From NCBI RefSeq assembly GCF_934668725.1, contig NZ_CAKUOF010000011.1:1-64000 (forward strand): DNA of 64,000 bases, read 5' to 3'. Below, piece by piece: positions 42,768-51,762 of the stretch. Made by a program: the position numbers and the translations under genes. Position 1 is the first letter of the stretch, and each line of letters starts with the position of its first letter. The notes below the pieces were generated by a model. It did not search any database, was not told the origin of the DNA, and was given only the letters and a program-made list of their open reading frames with translations. Origin of the DNA: an uncultured Dysgonomonas sp. Its GTDB lineage: Bacteria; Bacteroidota; Bacteroidia; Bacteroidales; Dysgonomonadaceae.

Positions 42768-43516
42768 AAGTAAAAAGAGTGCTGATCTCTCAACCGAAAC
42801 CAGCAACAGAAAAGTCTCCTTATTTCGATATTGCAGAGAAATATAATCTTACAATCGATTTTAGGCCTTTTATAAAAGTTGAAGGTCTTGATGCTAAAGA
42901 GTTCAGACAGCAGCGTATCAATATTCAGGATTATACAGCAGTAGTCTTTACTGCCAAAGTGGCTATTGATCATTTCTTTTCATTATGTGAAGAGTTGAGA
43001 ATAACAATGCCTGAAACGATGAAATACTTTTGTATCTCGGAGGCTGTTGCTCTTTATTTACAGAAATACATTGTATATCGTAAACGCAAGATATTTTTCA
43101 GTACTACAGGTAAAATGGATGGCTTAGCTCCTTCGTTAGTAAAACATAACAAAGAGAAGTTCATTGTGCCTGTATCGGACATGCATAATGATGAGATGAC
43201 AAATGTTTTAGACGAAAAGAAGATAGCCTATACCAAAGCAGTTATGTATCGTACAGTTAGTACCGAATTTACTCCAGAGGAAATTAAGCAATATGATATG
43301 CTGGTATTCTTTAGTCCATTAGGTGTACTGTCCCTATTTAAAAACTATCCGGAATTTGTACAGGGTGATATTGCCATCGGAGGTTTTGGTGCCGCTACGG
43401 CAAAAGGTATACGGGATGCTAACTTAAGACTTGATTGTGAAGCGCCCTTACCAGGTGTTACTTCTATGACAGCAGCTTTAGAAGCATTTATAAAAGAGAA
43501 TCATAAGAAAAAATAA
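42758..43516 (+). CDS. hemD: Uroporphyrinogen-III synthase
   Basis: The 252-residue enzyme cyclises hydroxymethylbilane to uroporphyrinogen III for haem and corrin synthesis. The family is weakly conserved, but the pattern here is clear: VLISQPKPATEKSPYFDIAEKYN at the start, DYTAVVFTAKVAIDHFF near 57-73, a hinge with KYFCISEAVALYL, and the closing IAIGGFGAATAKGIRDANLRLDCEAPLPGVTSMTAALEAFI. It overlaps the DUF4271 gene. Other haem genes are not in the window, so this is a common isolated position for Bacteroidota hemD. Confidence 0.88.
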   Translation: MALKVKRVLISQPKPATEKSPYFDIAEKYNLTIDFRPFIKVEGLDAKEFRQQRINIQDYTAVVFTAKVAIDHFFSLCEELRITMPETMKYFCISEAVALYLQKYIVYRKRKIFFSTTGKMDGLAPSLVKHNKEKFIVPVSDMHNDEMTNVLDEKKIAYTKAVMYRTVSTEFTPEEIKQYDMLVFFSPLGVLSLFKNYPEFVQGDIAIGGFGAATAKGIRDANLRLDCEAPLPGVTSMTAALEAFIKENHKKK

Positions 43517-43605
43517 AAGTCTCGATCTCCTTATTGTATTTACTTGGGGTATGAAGGAAATAAAATAGTCACAAGATTAAATAATTGGAGGCTTAATATA
43601 AAGAT

Positions 43606-43645
43606 AAAAGCTTGATTTTTTAGAATAAAAGATCAGGCTTTTTTT
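43606..43645 (+). terminator. Terminator after hemD
   Basis: AAAAGCTTGAT pairs with ATCAGGCTTTT (one G-T pair) and is followed by further T. It lies about 90 bases after the hemD stop. Confidence 0.75.
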
Positions 43646-43670
43646 ACAAATAGGGATTTCTGGATATAAA

Positions 43671-44366
43671 ATGAATGATGAATTTATAGACAAAGAACTG
43701 GGACGAATCTTGATAGTCCGAAATGTACGTGCAAAAAGTGTCATTGCACGTTGTAAATCGGATTTTATTCAGCTTACAGTGCCTTCCCGATTTTCAATGA
43801 AACAAATAGTGGAAGTCTTTACTAAGATGAAACCACGTTTGGTGAGTTTACCAAAGAAGCCCGCTATAACATTCCACCCACAATTAAAATTTCAAACATT
43901 TAGCTTTTATCTGAACCTGGATATTCGCAAAGTGCAAAACTATTATATGAGCCTTAAAGAGGGGATATTATATATAGTATGCCCTGAGGATACTGATTTT
44001 AATGATAGCAAAGCACAAGATATCATTAAAAATTATGTGGAAAAGGCTATGAGATATGAAGCAAACCGGCTGTTTCCTCAAAAATTAGAGGCTTTGGCAA
44101 AGCGGTATAATTTTACTTATACCGATCTTAAAATAAATAAGAGCAGGTCGAGATGGGGGAGTTGTTCATCTAAGAAAGGAATTAATCTCTCTTATTTTTG
44201 CACCCTTTTGCCCGAATATCTCATTGACTTTGTTATGCTTCATGAACTTTGCCATACCATAGAAATGAATCATGGTGAGAGATTTTGGAAATTACTGGAT
44301 AGTGTAACCGACGGAAAAGCTAAACAGTTGACTCTTGAGTTGAATAAATCTCATGTACATTGGTAA
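43671..44366 (+). CDS. YgjP-like (DUF45) zinc metallopeptidase
   Basis: The 231-residue cytoplasmic protein has the family signature in the C-terminal half: RSRWGSCSSKKGINLSY at 159-175, then the gluzincin motif HELCH at 191-195 with Glu192, and the third ligand candidate His201 in MNHGERFW. This is the YgjP/DUF45 architecture, related to SprT-like proteases. Substrates are unknown; some relatives act on DNA-protein crosslinks, but that cannot be transferred here. The first 100 residues are variable. It stands alone, 154 bases after hemD. Confidence 0.88.
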   Translation: MNDEFIDKELGRILIVRNVRAKSVIARCKSDFIQLTVPSRFSMKQIVEVFTKMKPRLVSLPKKPAITFHPQLKFQTFSFYLNLDIRKVQNYYMSLKEGILYIVCPEDTDFNDSKAQDIIKNYVEKAMRYEANRLFPQKLEALAKRYNFTYTDLKINKSRSRWGSCSSKKGINLSYFCTLLPEYLIDFVMLHELCHTIEMNHGERFWKLLDSVTDGKAKQLTLELNKSHVHW

Positions 44367-44439
44367 AATTGCCCATTTTCAAGAAACAATGTTATTTATA
44401 AATAATCTGCATTGAAAAAATAAAGGGTATATAGCTTGT

Positions 44440-44925
44440 TTATCCCTCTAAAGAATCTTTACCGAAACAAAAAGGTAATAGATCGCGTATAGAATCTACC
44501 TCATAGATATGATTTTCTCCATACATAATTATCTGGATAGGGGTGTTATACCTATTTTCGACTTCAACAAGTACTTGTCGGCACGAACCACATGGAGCGC
44601 AAATATCTTTTGTGAAATTTCCTTTCGTTTTTGCGGCTATGGCTATTGCTTTAACTGCCAAGTTTGGATAGTGAGCATTAGCATAGAATAATGCAGTTCG
44701 TTCGGCACATAAACCGGATGGATATGCAGCATTTTCTTGATTACTACCTGTGACTATAGTGCCGTCTTCAAGAAGAACTGCAGCTCCAACATGGAAGCCC
44801 GAATAGGGTGCATATGCTGAATTTGAAGAATTTTTAGCTTTTTCTATCAAATCTTTCTTCTCATTTGAGCATTCTATTAAACTATAAACTCTTACTTTTG
44901 TAAGTAATTCTAAACTTTCCATCAA
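44440..44925 (-). CDS. cdd: Cytidine deaminase
   Basis: The 161-residue zinc enzyme deaminates cytidine and deoxycytidine in pyrimidine salvage. The catalytic motif is intact: Cys73 and Glu75 in CAERTALF, Cys112 and Cys115 in PCGSCRQVL. The N-terminal SAYAPYSGFHVGAAV is the classic substrate-binding segment. It is about 25 residues longer than B. subtilis Cdd because of the N-terminal helix. It stands alone and is divergent from the glucosaminidase gene. Confidence 0.95.
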   Translation of the reverse strand: MMESLELLTKVRVYSLIECSNEKKDLIEKAKNSSNSAYAPYSGFHVGAAVLLEDGTIVTGSNQENAAYPSGLCAERTALFYANAHYPNLAVKAIAIAAKTKGNFTKDICAPCGSCRQVLVEVENRYNTPIQIIMYGENHIYEVDSIRDLLPFCFGKDSLEG

Positions 44926-45074
44926 TTATTAATGTTTATTGAGTAGCAATAAGTATTAAATATAACATGGTTCAATTACCAAAGTCGGTTATAATTTACT
45001 ACTTATACTTAATTTAAAGAAATAAAACGGTCTTAGACCTTATATATAATAATCAAAGATATAAAAAAATAGAG

Positions 45075-46022
45075 ATGTCATATATATTTGAAAGAAGAGG
45101 TATTTATAAATTACTGGTTTTATCGATCTTATTGGTAGTGTTTCCCTATACTACAATTGCAGCGGATAAAAAGAGGAATACTTTGTATGATGATTATATT
45201 GAGAAGTATAATGACTTGGCAATAAGTCATATGAAAAAATACAGAATTCCTGCTAGTATAACACTTGCTCAAGGACTGTTGGAATCGGGAGCTGGAAGAA
45301 GTTCATTAACAGTGAGATCGAATAATCACTTCGGAATAAAATGTCATAATGGCTGGAAAGGTGAATCTGTTATTGCTGCTGATGATACTCCGAATGACTG
45401 TTTTAGAAAATATAAAAAGGCGGAAGATTCTTTTGACGATCATTCTCGATTTTTAAGTGAAAAGAATCGATATAGTCAATTGTTTTCTTTAGACATTACT
45501 GATTACAAAGGATGGGCTAGGGGGCTTCAACAAGCAGGCTATGCTACAGACAGGGCTTATGCTAATAAATTAATAAAGCTTATCGAAGATTACGACTTAT
45601 ATAAATATGACCAAAAAGGGGGAGGAAAACATCATGTAGAGAGAGAGGATATACAAATAGTTTCTCCTGTACTATCAGGAGTAAGGCATACTCCCTACAA
45701 AACAAACGGATTGGTTTATGTTATAGCTCAAAGTGGCGACACTTATGAGTCTATAGCTAGTGAGTTTGGGTTTAAACTTAAAGATTTGTGCAAATATAAC
45801 GAAGTGCCCGAAGATTTTCCTTTACAAGCTGGTGATCTTGTTTACTTTCAGAAAAAGAAGAAAAAAGCAGATAAGCCTTATTATGAGCATGTAGTACAGG
45901 TAGGTGAGTCTATGTATAGTATTTCTCAGTTATATGGTATGAAAGTCGAAAATCTTTATAAAATGAATAAAAAAGATTTTGAGTATGTACCTGTTGAAGG
46001 TGATATTTTAAGATTAAGATAA
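45075..46022 (+). CDS. Glucosaminidase-LysM peptidoglycan hydrolase
   Basis: The 315-residue exported protein has an N-terminal signal sequence (residues about 9-30). The glucosaminidase (FlgJ/Mannosyl-glycoprotein endo-beta-N-acetylglucosaminidase-like) domain spans about 43-190, with LAQGLLESGAGRSSLTVRSNN and the likely catalytic Glu70. Two LysM modules bind peptidoglycan at about 215-260 (SGDTYESIASEFGFKLKDL) and 270-315 (VGESMYSISQLYGMKVENL). The protein likely remodels septal or lateral wall. It is a single-gene unit closed by a terminator. Confidence 0.92.
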   Translation: MSYIFERRGIYKLLVLSILLVVFPYTTIAADKKRNTLYDDYIEKYNDLAISHMKKYRIPASITLAQGLLESGAGRSSLTVRSNNHFGIKCHNGWKGESVIAADDTPNDCFRKYKKAEDSFDDHSRFLSEKNRYSQLFSLDITDYKGWARGLQQAGYATDRAYANKLIKLIEDYDLYKYDQKGGGKHHVEREDIQIVSPVLSGVRHTPYKTNGLVYVIAQSGDTYESIASEFGFKLKDLCKYNEVPEDFPLQAGDLVYFQKKKKKADKPYYEHVVQVGESMYSISQLYGMKVENLYKMNKKDFEYVPVEGDILRLR

Positions 46023-46044
46023 TATTCAATTACTAGATACCCAG

Positions 46045-46078
46045 ATAACCGTTCGATATTTTGTCGAACGGTTATTTT
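46045..46078 (+). terminator. Terminator after the glucosaminidase gene
   Basis: ATAACCGTTCGA and TCGAACGGTTAT are perfect complements with a six-base loop, followed by TTTT. Confidence 0.85.
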
Positions 46079-46182
46079 ATATTAGGATACATTAGTCGTG
46101 TCTGTTCATTTATACTAATTAACAATTTCAAATATTCATTGCTATAAAATGTTGGAAATTCTCTAGATAGGACATATTTCAC

Positions 46183-46190
46183 TATATTTG
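46183..46190 (+). promoter_or_regulatory. Candidate -7 element upstream of the zinc-ribbon protein
   Basis: TATATTTG is a perfect TAnnTTTG box 46 bases before the start at 46237. A correctly spaced -33 TTTG is not evident. Confidence 0.45.
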
Positions 46191-46236
46191 CAGCCACTAA
46201 CTAGTAGCATAATTATAAACTATTTTATAAGAGGGG

Positions 46237-46950
46237 ATGTCAGTAATTTTTATTACCTATAACAGACGCTTATTGGACCAGGTCGAATTAGAAGCTTCGT
46301 TTATTTGTTCGAAATGTGGCTCCGATAAATGGCTGTTGAATACAGTAGAAACAAAAGCTTCTGTTTTATTTGGAAGTATGACGTTGGTGAAAGCTGATGT
46401 TGTGTGTAAAGGATGCTCGAAAAAGATAGCAAAAAAGTACCAAAATACAGATATTCTTCAATTAAAAGAAAGCAAAGAGAAGGAATTTGAACCTTCTTTT
46501 TTAAAGAGATTCGGGTTTATGATACTCTTGCTTACTCTTTTTATCGGAATAGTATCTTATGCTACTATTGATGCGGTTTTAGATCATAATAAAGTCGTAA
46601 AAGATGCAAAGGAGAATTTCTCTAAAGCATACGGTGAGGAAGCTCGAAAAGTATGGCTGGAAAATATTCAACAGGGAGATTTCGTTCTTTGTAATAATAG
46701 TTACTATGATCCGGCGATAGTTTTTCAAATAAAAGAAATAATGCAGGATACTCTTGTTTTGGTCGAATTTGAACAATCTGTATCTAGAGATGATTTTGAA
46801 GACTTAAGTAAGTTAAATCAATTAGATTTAGGAACAGGTAATTCACGTGAGATAAAGATTAGTAGAAGAAATTTTAACCGAAATATTATTGAGCTGGACG
46901 AAGATAGTCGTAATAATTTGACGATACAGCAAATAAGAAAGAGGAAGTAG
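46237..46950 (+). CDS. Zinc-ribbon membrane protein of unknown function
   Basis: The 237-residue protein carries two CxxC pairs in its first 60 residues, Cys24/Cys27 (FICSKCGSD) and Cys57/Cys60 (VVCKGCSKK), which probably form one zinc ribbon. A transmembrane helix lies at about 92-112. The following 125 residues are mostly charged helix with beta segments such as QGDFVLCNN and DTLVLVEFEQS. The zinc ribbon should be cytoplasmic and the rest periplasmic, or the reverse. I do not recognise the family. It is followed by ettA with about 90 bases between. Confidence 0.75.
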   Translation: MSVIFITYNRRLLDQVELEASFICSKCGSDKWLLNTVETKASVLFGSMTLVKADVVCKGCSKKIAKKYQNTDILQLKESKEKEFEPSFLKRFGFMILLLTLFIGIVSYATIDAVLDHNKVVKDAKENFSKAYGEEARKVWLENIQQGDFVLCNNSYYDPAIVFQIKEIMQDTLVLVEFEQSVSRDDFEDLSKLNQLDLGTGNSREIKISRRNFNRNIIELDEDSRNNLTIQQIRKRK

Positions 46951-47042
46951 CTATTTAATAAAACATGTTAAATCTTTAGCTGTTTTTTGTCGTTTTGTTC
47001 ATCAGGTAGCGAATAGTTCTGAGAAATTAAATATAAAAATAT

Positions 47043-48728
47043 ATGTCAGTAGAAGATAAGAAGATTATTTTTTCGATGATTGGGGTAAATAAGATTTACC
47101 CTCCGCAGAAGCAAGTATTGAAAAATATTTACCTGTCGTTTTATTATGGGGCTAAAATTGGAATTATCGGTCTTAACGGATCAGGTAAATCAAGTTTGCT
47201 TAAAATTATAGCAGGTATAGACAAAGAGTTTCAAGGCGAAATTGTTTCGGACAAAGGATATAGTGTCGGTTATTTGGAGCAAGATCCAAAATTAGACCCA
47301 ACTAAGACGGTAAAAGAAGTTGTACAGGAAGGAGTTCAGCCCATAATGGATATTCTGGCAGAATATGAAGCAATCAATGAGAAATTTGGTTTACCCGAAT
47401 ATTATGAGGATGCCGATAAAATGGATGCTTTATTTGCCCGTCAGGCTGAATTGCAGGATAAAATAGATGCTTCGGATGCCTGGAATCTGGATAATAAACT
47501 GGAGCGTGCAATGGATGCGTTGCGTTGTCCTCCCGAAGATCAATTAACCGAAAATCTTTCAGGTGGAGAAAAACGTCGTGTGGCACTTTGCCGTCTATTG
47601 TTGCAAGAACCGGATGTTTTGTTACTTGATGAGCCTACCAACCACTTGGATGCAGAATCTATTGATTGGTTGGAGCAACATTTGCAACAATACAAAGGTA
47701 CAGTGATTTGTATCACTCACGACCGTTACTTCCTTGACCATGTAGCAGGTTGGATTCTTGAATTGGATCGTGGTGAAGGTATTCCTTGGAAGGGTAATTA
47801 CAGCTCTTGGTTAGATCAAAAGACCAAACGTATGGAGCAGGAAGAAAAGCAAGTGAGTAAACGCCGCAAAACATTGGAACGTGAGTTGGAATGGGTTAAA
47901 ATGGCTCCTAAAGCCCGCCATGCTAAAGGTAAAGCCCGTTTGAACTCTTATGAAAAACTATTAAATGAAGACCAGAGGGATCGTGAAGAAAAATTAGAAA
48001 TATTTATCCCGAATGGTCCACGTCTAGGTAATAAAGTAATCGAGGCTCATGGTGTATCTAAAGCCTATGCAGATAAACTACTGTTTGATGATCTAAACTT
48101 CTCACTGCCTCCTAATGGTATAGTTGGTATTATCGGGCCTAATGGTGCCGGTAAAACTACTCTTTTTCGTTTGATTCAAGGATTGGAAACTGCTGACAAA
48201 GGTACTTTTGAGGTAGGTGAAACAGTGAAAACTGCCTATGTTGATCAAGCTCACGAGTCTATAGATCCTAATAAAACTGTTTATCAGGTAGTTTCAGATG
48301 GATCTGATTTTATCAGAGTAGGTGGGAAAGAGATTAACTCCAGAGCTTATTTGTCTCGTTTTAACTTTGCCGGTGGAGATCAGGAGAAACTTTGCGGAGT
48401 ACTATCAGGTGGAGAGCGTAACCGTCTGCATTTGGCTCTTACACTGAAGGCCGAAGCTAACGTATTGTTACTCGATGAACCTACCAATGATATAGATATA
48501 AATACATTGCGAGCTTTGGAGGAAGGTTTGGAAAATTTTGCCGGATGTGCCGTAGTTATTTCGCACGATCGTTGGTTTCTGGATCGTATTTGTACTCATA
48601 TTCTTGCCTTTGAAGGTAATTCAGAAGTATTCTATTTCGAGGGGTCATATAGCGAGTACGAAGAAAATAAAAAAGCTCGTTTAGGAAATGTTGAGCCTAA
48701 ACGTGTACGATATCGCAAATTGATGTAA
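47043..48728 (+). CDS. ettA: Energy-dependent translational throttle protein EttA (ABC-F)
   Basis: The 561-residue soluble ABC-F ATPase binds the ribosomal E site and gates translation in response to ADP/ATP. Two ABC cassettes are visible: Walker A GLNGSGKSSLLK near 42-53 with signature LSGGEKRR near 178-185, and Walker A GPNGAGKTTLF near 365-375 with signature LSGGERNR near 459-466. The linker (about 255-320) is rich in Arg and Lys (KRMEQEEKQVSKRRKTLERELE) as in EttA. It has no membrane domain. The name is secure at family level. Confidence 0.94.
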   Translation: MSVEDKKIIFSMIGVNKIYPPQKQVLKNIYLSFYYGAKIGIIGLNGSGKSSLLKIIAGIDKEFQGEIVSDKGYSVGYLEQDPKLDPTKTVKEVVQEGVQPIMDILAEYEAINEKFGLPEYYEDADKMDALFARQAELQDKIDASDAWNLDNKLERAMDALRCPPEDQLTENLSGGEKRRVALCRLLLQEPDVLLLDEPTNHLDAESIDWLEQHLQQYKGTVICITHDRYFLDHVAGWILELDRGEGIPWKGNYSSWLDQKTKRMEQEEKQVSKRRKTLERELEWVKMAPKARHAKGKARLNSYEKLLNEDQRDREEKLEIFIPNGPRLGNKVIEAHGVSKAYADKLLFDDLNFSLPPNGIVGIIGPNGAGKTTLFRLIQGLETADKGTFEVGETVKTAYVDQAHESIDPNKTVYQVVSDGSDFIRVGGKEINSRAYLSRFNFAGGDQEKLCGVLSGGERNRLHLALTLKAEANVLLLDEPTNDIDINTLRALEEGLENFAGCAVVISHDRWFLDRICTHILAFEGNSEVFYFEGSYSEYEENKKARLGNVEPKRVRYRKLM

Positions 48729-48845
48729 TAACATTTCGAAATTGTTTTGCATTGAAGTTGTTGTCAGAATTGAAGTATATTTCTATAGCAACAAGTAATA
48801 TGGTCTATGACCAGTCAAACAGGAGATCTGTTTATAAATATCTGC

Positions 48846-48884
48846 ATAGCAGGGTAGGGGCTTATAGCCCCTATTCTCCGCTAT
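48846..48884 (+). repeat. Two-tier GC-rich hairpin between ettA and DUF5686
   Basis: An inner stem TAGGGGCT/AGCCCCTA (48855-48862 and 48866-48873) is nested in an outer ATAGC/GCTAT pairing (48846-48850 and 48880-48884). No T run follows. It lies 36 bases before the DUF5686 start, so it could be a leader structure of that gene or an end-processing signal of ettA. Confidence 0.6.
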
Positions 48885-48919
48885 CAAGATTGAAGTTTAG
48901 GTAAAATGTAAAGATTCGA

Positions 48920-51481
48920 ATGAGGATATCCGTCATATATAACTTAAGAGTTTTCCGTTTCGTGATGATAGTATTTTTGGTACTATTCTCTAACCTTGCA
49001 ATATATTCACAAAATACCACTGCACAAGGAATCGTGAGAGACTCTGTCACTAACGAGCCGATTGAATTTGCTACTGTAAGATTTGATGGAACTGATGTCG
49101 GGAAATTATCTGATGAAAATGGAAAATTTTCGATAAGTAATAATAAAGGAAGCAATATAGTAATTGTTTCATTGATGGGATATGAATCACGGAAAATAAC
49201 TGTTCCCTTCGGGCAAACGACTAGACTTGATGTAAAATTGAGAGCAGAGGGCGTGCAACTGAATGAAATAGTCGTAAGACCCGAAAAGGAGAAATATTCA
49301 AAAAAAGATAACCCGGCTGTAGAACTCATCAAAAAAGTAATAGATAATAAATATAATTATCTGATTACTAATCAAGACTATTATATGAATGATGAGTATG
49401 ACCGTCTTATGTTTGCCATAAATGAATACAAAGCTGATAAAGGTATATTAAAAGGACTTAAGTTTGCTTCGAAATATGCTGATACCTCCAAAATAGATAA
49501 TAAGCCGATATTACCGGTTTCGATAAGAGAGACTCTCTCGAATGTCTATTATCGGAAAAATCCACAGGGAACACGTAGAGTAGTAGTAGCTCATCAGCGC
49601 GAAGGACTCGACGAACAAATGAATACTGAGTCATTGGAAACTATCCTTGAAGAAATCTTCAAAGATGTAAACATTACCGATAATAATATAAATATGCTTT
49701 TTCAGGATTTTGTAAGTCCTCTTAGCAGTATTGCCTCGGTAAACTTTTATAAATGGTACATTATCGATACAGTTACAATAGATCAGAAGAGATATGTTAA
49801 TCTCGGGTTTGTTCCGTTTAATACGCGTGATGTTGGCTTTATCGGAAATATTTATGTTCAACCCGAAGCGCCTTATGCCGTTAAACAATTATCGTTTCGT
49901 GTACCTTCGAAAATAAATGTAAATTATGTGGAGAATATGCTCATAACTCAAGAGTTTGAGGAATTGGCTCCTAACTTATGGATTCCGTTGAGATTTACGA
50001 CAGCTATAGATCTTTCAATGTATGGTGCTGCCAAATTTTATGTGGAAAAAGAAAGAACTTTTGAGAATTTCATGTTCAATCTACCCGTAGATGCGGCATT
50101 CGGCACATCTTCTCCTGTTATATACTTATCTGATTACAAGAAGCACGATAAGAAATATTGGGATTCTTCCAGACCAAAGATTGTAAATAAAGATTATCGT
50201 TTGGGAGAAATGATGGATGAGTTCAGAGCTAATAAGTTGATTGATATTTCGCTTAAAACAATAGATGTTTTAACGAGTCAATATCTTCCTACAAATAGTA
50301 ACGAGGAAAAAAATAAACTAGATCTCGGAACAACTTTAACCTTCTATAGTTTTAATCATCTTGAAGGAAACCGTTTTAGACTGACTGCTTCAACGACTAA
50401 AAACCTGAATCCTCACTTTTTCATGTATGGATATCTTGCATATGGAACAAAGGATGGTAAATGGAAATATTATGGAGAGGCTACATGGTCTTTTAATCAA
50501 AAAAAATATCATAAAGATGAATTTCCAAAGCATAATCTTTCTATTGCTCATAAATATGATGTGAATCCTTTAGGACAAAGATTCTTGCAAGCAGAACGTG
50601 ACAATATACTACTGTCATTCAGAGCTAGGAGATATAATAATATGACCTATGACAGGATGACTGAAATAGATTATATCCATGAATATCATGGCGGTTTCTC
50701 ATATAATATATATGCACGAACCCATAATGAACAGGCGGCGGGAGAATTGAGATTTCAGAAAAGAAATGAGGAAGGCTTATTGGTTGATATGGGTAATCTT
50801 AAAACTACGGAAGCCGGTATTGATATACGGTATGCCCATGGTGAGAAGTTTTTTCAACAAAAACGGAGGCGTCAGGCCTTACCCTCCAAAGGATATACTA
50901 TAACTTATTCTCATATAATGGGATTCAGAGATGTATTGGGCGGACAGTTTAAATACAACAAAAGTTCGCTTTCTTTCGATAAAGAGTTATGGATTGCTCC
51001 TTATGGAAGGCTTGGCTTCACTTTGAAAGGCGAAAAAATTTGGGGTTCGGTTCCGTTTCCATTATTGCTTTCGGCCAATGCCAACAGTTCGATTACTATT
51101 CAAAGAGGATCGTTCTATATGCTTAGTCCTTTAGAATTTCTAAATGATTCGCAATTAACCTGGGATATTAATTATCGTATGGGAGGATGGCTTTTTAACC
51201 GTATTCCTTTAATTAAATCACTTAAACTAAGAGAAGTTGCCGGATTCAGAGGTTTTTGGGGGCATTTGACTAATGGAAATAATCCTACTTATAATAAAGA
51301 TCTTTTAGTTTTTCCTGATAATGTCTATTCGATGGGTAGTACTCCCTATATGGAATATAGTGTCGGTGTTGAGAATATATTTAAGTTCTTTAGAGTTGAT
51401 TATGTAAAACGAATCAGTTATCTGGATAATCCAGATATCGAAAAATCGGGCTTCAGAATAAGTTTTGAATTTTCTTTCTAA
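48920..51481 (+). CDS. DUF5686 outer-membrane protein with CarboxypepD_reg domain, second copy
   Basis: The 853-residue protein has a signal peptide ending near LAIYSQ (about residue 31). A carboxypeptidase-regulatory-like domain follows at about 32-115 (TAQGIVRDSVTNEPIEFATV). The DUF5686 portion includes NPAVELIKKVIDNKYNYL near 131-148 and ends in beta-barrel-like strands with an aromatic C-terminus (FRISFEFSF), consistent with insertion by the BAM complex. It shares its architecture with the product of 29387-31822 but with clearly different sequence. The function is not known. Confidence 0.88.
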   Translation: MRISVIYNLRVFRFVMIVFLVLFSNLAIYSQNTTAQGIVRDSVTNEPIEFATVRFDGTDVGKLSDENGKFSISNNKGSNIVIVSLMGYESRKITVPFGQTTRLDVKLRAEGVQLNEIVVRPEKEKYSKKDNPAVELIKKVIDNKYNYLITNQDYYMNDEYDRLMFAINEYKADKGILKGLKFASKYADTSKIDNKPILPVSIRETLSNVYYRKNPQGTRRVVVAHQREGLDEQMNTESLETILEEIFKDVNITDNNINMLFQDFVSPLSSIASVNFYKWYIIDTVTIDQKRYVNLGFVPFNTRDVGFIGNIYVQPEAPYAVKQLSFRVPSKINVNYVENMLITQEFEELAPNLWIPLRFTTAIDLSMYGAAKFYVEKERTFENFMFNLPVDAAFGTSSPVIYLSDYKKHDKKYWDSSRPKIVNKDYRLGEMMDEFRANKLIDISLKTIDVLTSQYLPTNSNEEKNKLDLGTTLTFYSFNHLEGNRFRLTASTTKNLNPHFFMYGYLAYGTKDGKWKYYGEATWSFNQKKYHKDEFPKHNLSIAHKYDVNPLGQRFLQAERDNILLSFRARRYNNMTYDRMTEIDYIHEYHGGFSYNIYARTHNEQAAGELRFQKRNEEGLLVDMGNLKTTEAGIDIRYAHGEKFFQQKRRRQALPSKGYTITYSHIMGFRDVLGGQFKYNKSSLSFDKELWIAPYGRLGFTLKGEKIWGSVPFPLLLSANANSSITIQRGSFYMLSPLEFLNDSQLTWDINYRMGGWLFNRIPLIKSLKLREVAGFRGFWGHLTNGNNPTYNKDLLVFPDNVYSMGSTPYMEYSVGVENIFKFFRVDYVKRISYLDNPDIEKSGFRISFEFSF

Positions 51482-51497
51482 ATTAAGAATAGATAAG

Positions 51498-51544
51498 AAC
51501 AAAAAAGCGGCAGTAATTTTTTATTATTGCCGCTTTTTTGTTCT
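51498..51544 (+). terminator. Strong terminator after DUF5686
   Basis: GAACAAAAAAGCGGCA pairs with TGCCGCTTTTTTGTTC with an inner AT stem. The T tract follows inside the right arm. It is one of the longest hairpins in the window. Confidence 0.88.
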
Positions 51545-51644
51545 TAAATTAAAGAGTGAACTTTGCTTAACAGATAAGCTTGTCGATTGTTATATTAAAG
51601 TAGCAATCTTACTTATTTTTTATGGGTGAGAGCACACTTTTTAA

Positions 51645-51652
51645 TATCTTTG
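51645..51652 (+). promoter_or_regulatory. Candidate -7 element for the ThrE pair
   Basis: TATCTTTG is a perfect -7 match. The transcript would have a leader of about 105 bases containing a GGGGG/CCCCC hairpin. No consensus -33 element is visible. Confidence 0.45.
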
Positions 51653-51663
51653 TGCTGATTTTA

Positions 51664-51697
51664 GGGGGAGATTTATAGATGGTTTTATTATACCCCC
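51664..51697 (+). repeat. GGGGG/CCCCC hairpin in the ThrE leader
   Basis: GGGGG (51664-51668) pairs with CCCCC (51693-51697) across a 24-base loop in an otherwise AT-rich leader. It is followed by an A-rich run, so it is not a plus-strand terminator. Confidence 0.5.
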
Positions 51698-51762
51698 AAT
51701 AAAAAAAAAGTTTGATAATATAATATTCTAAACTCCATCTTTTACTTAAAGTATATTTTTAT

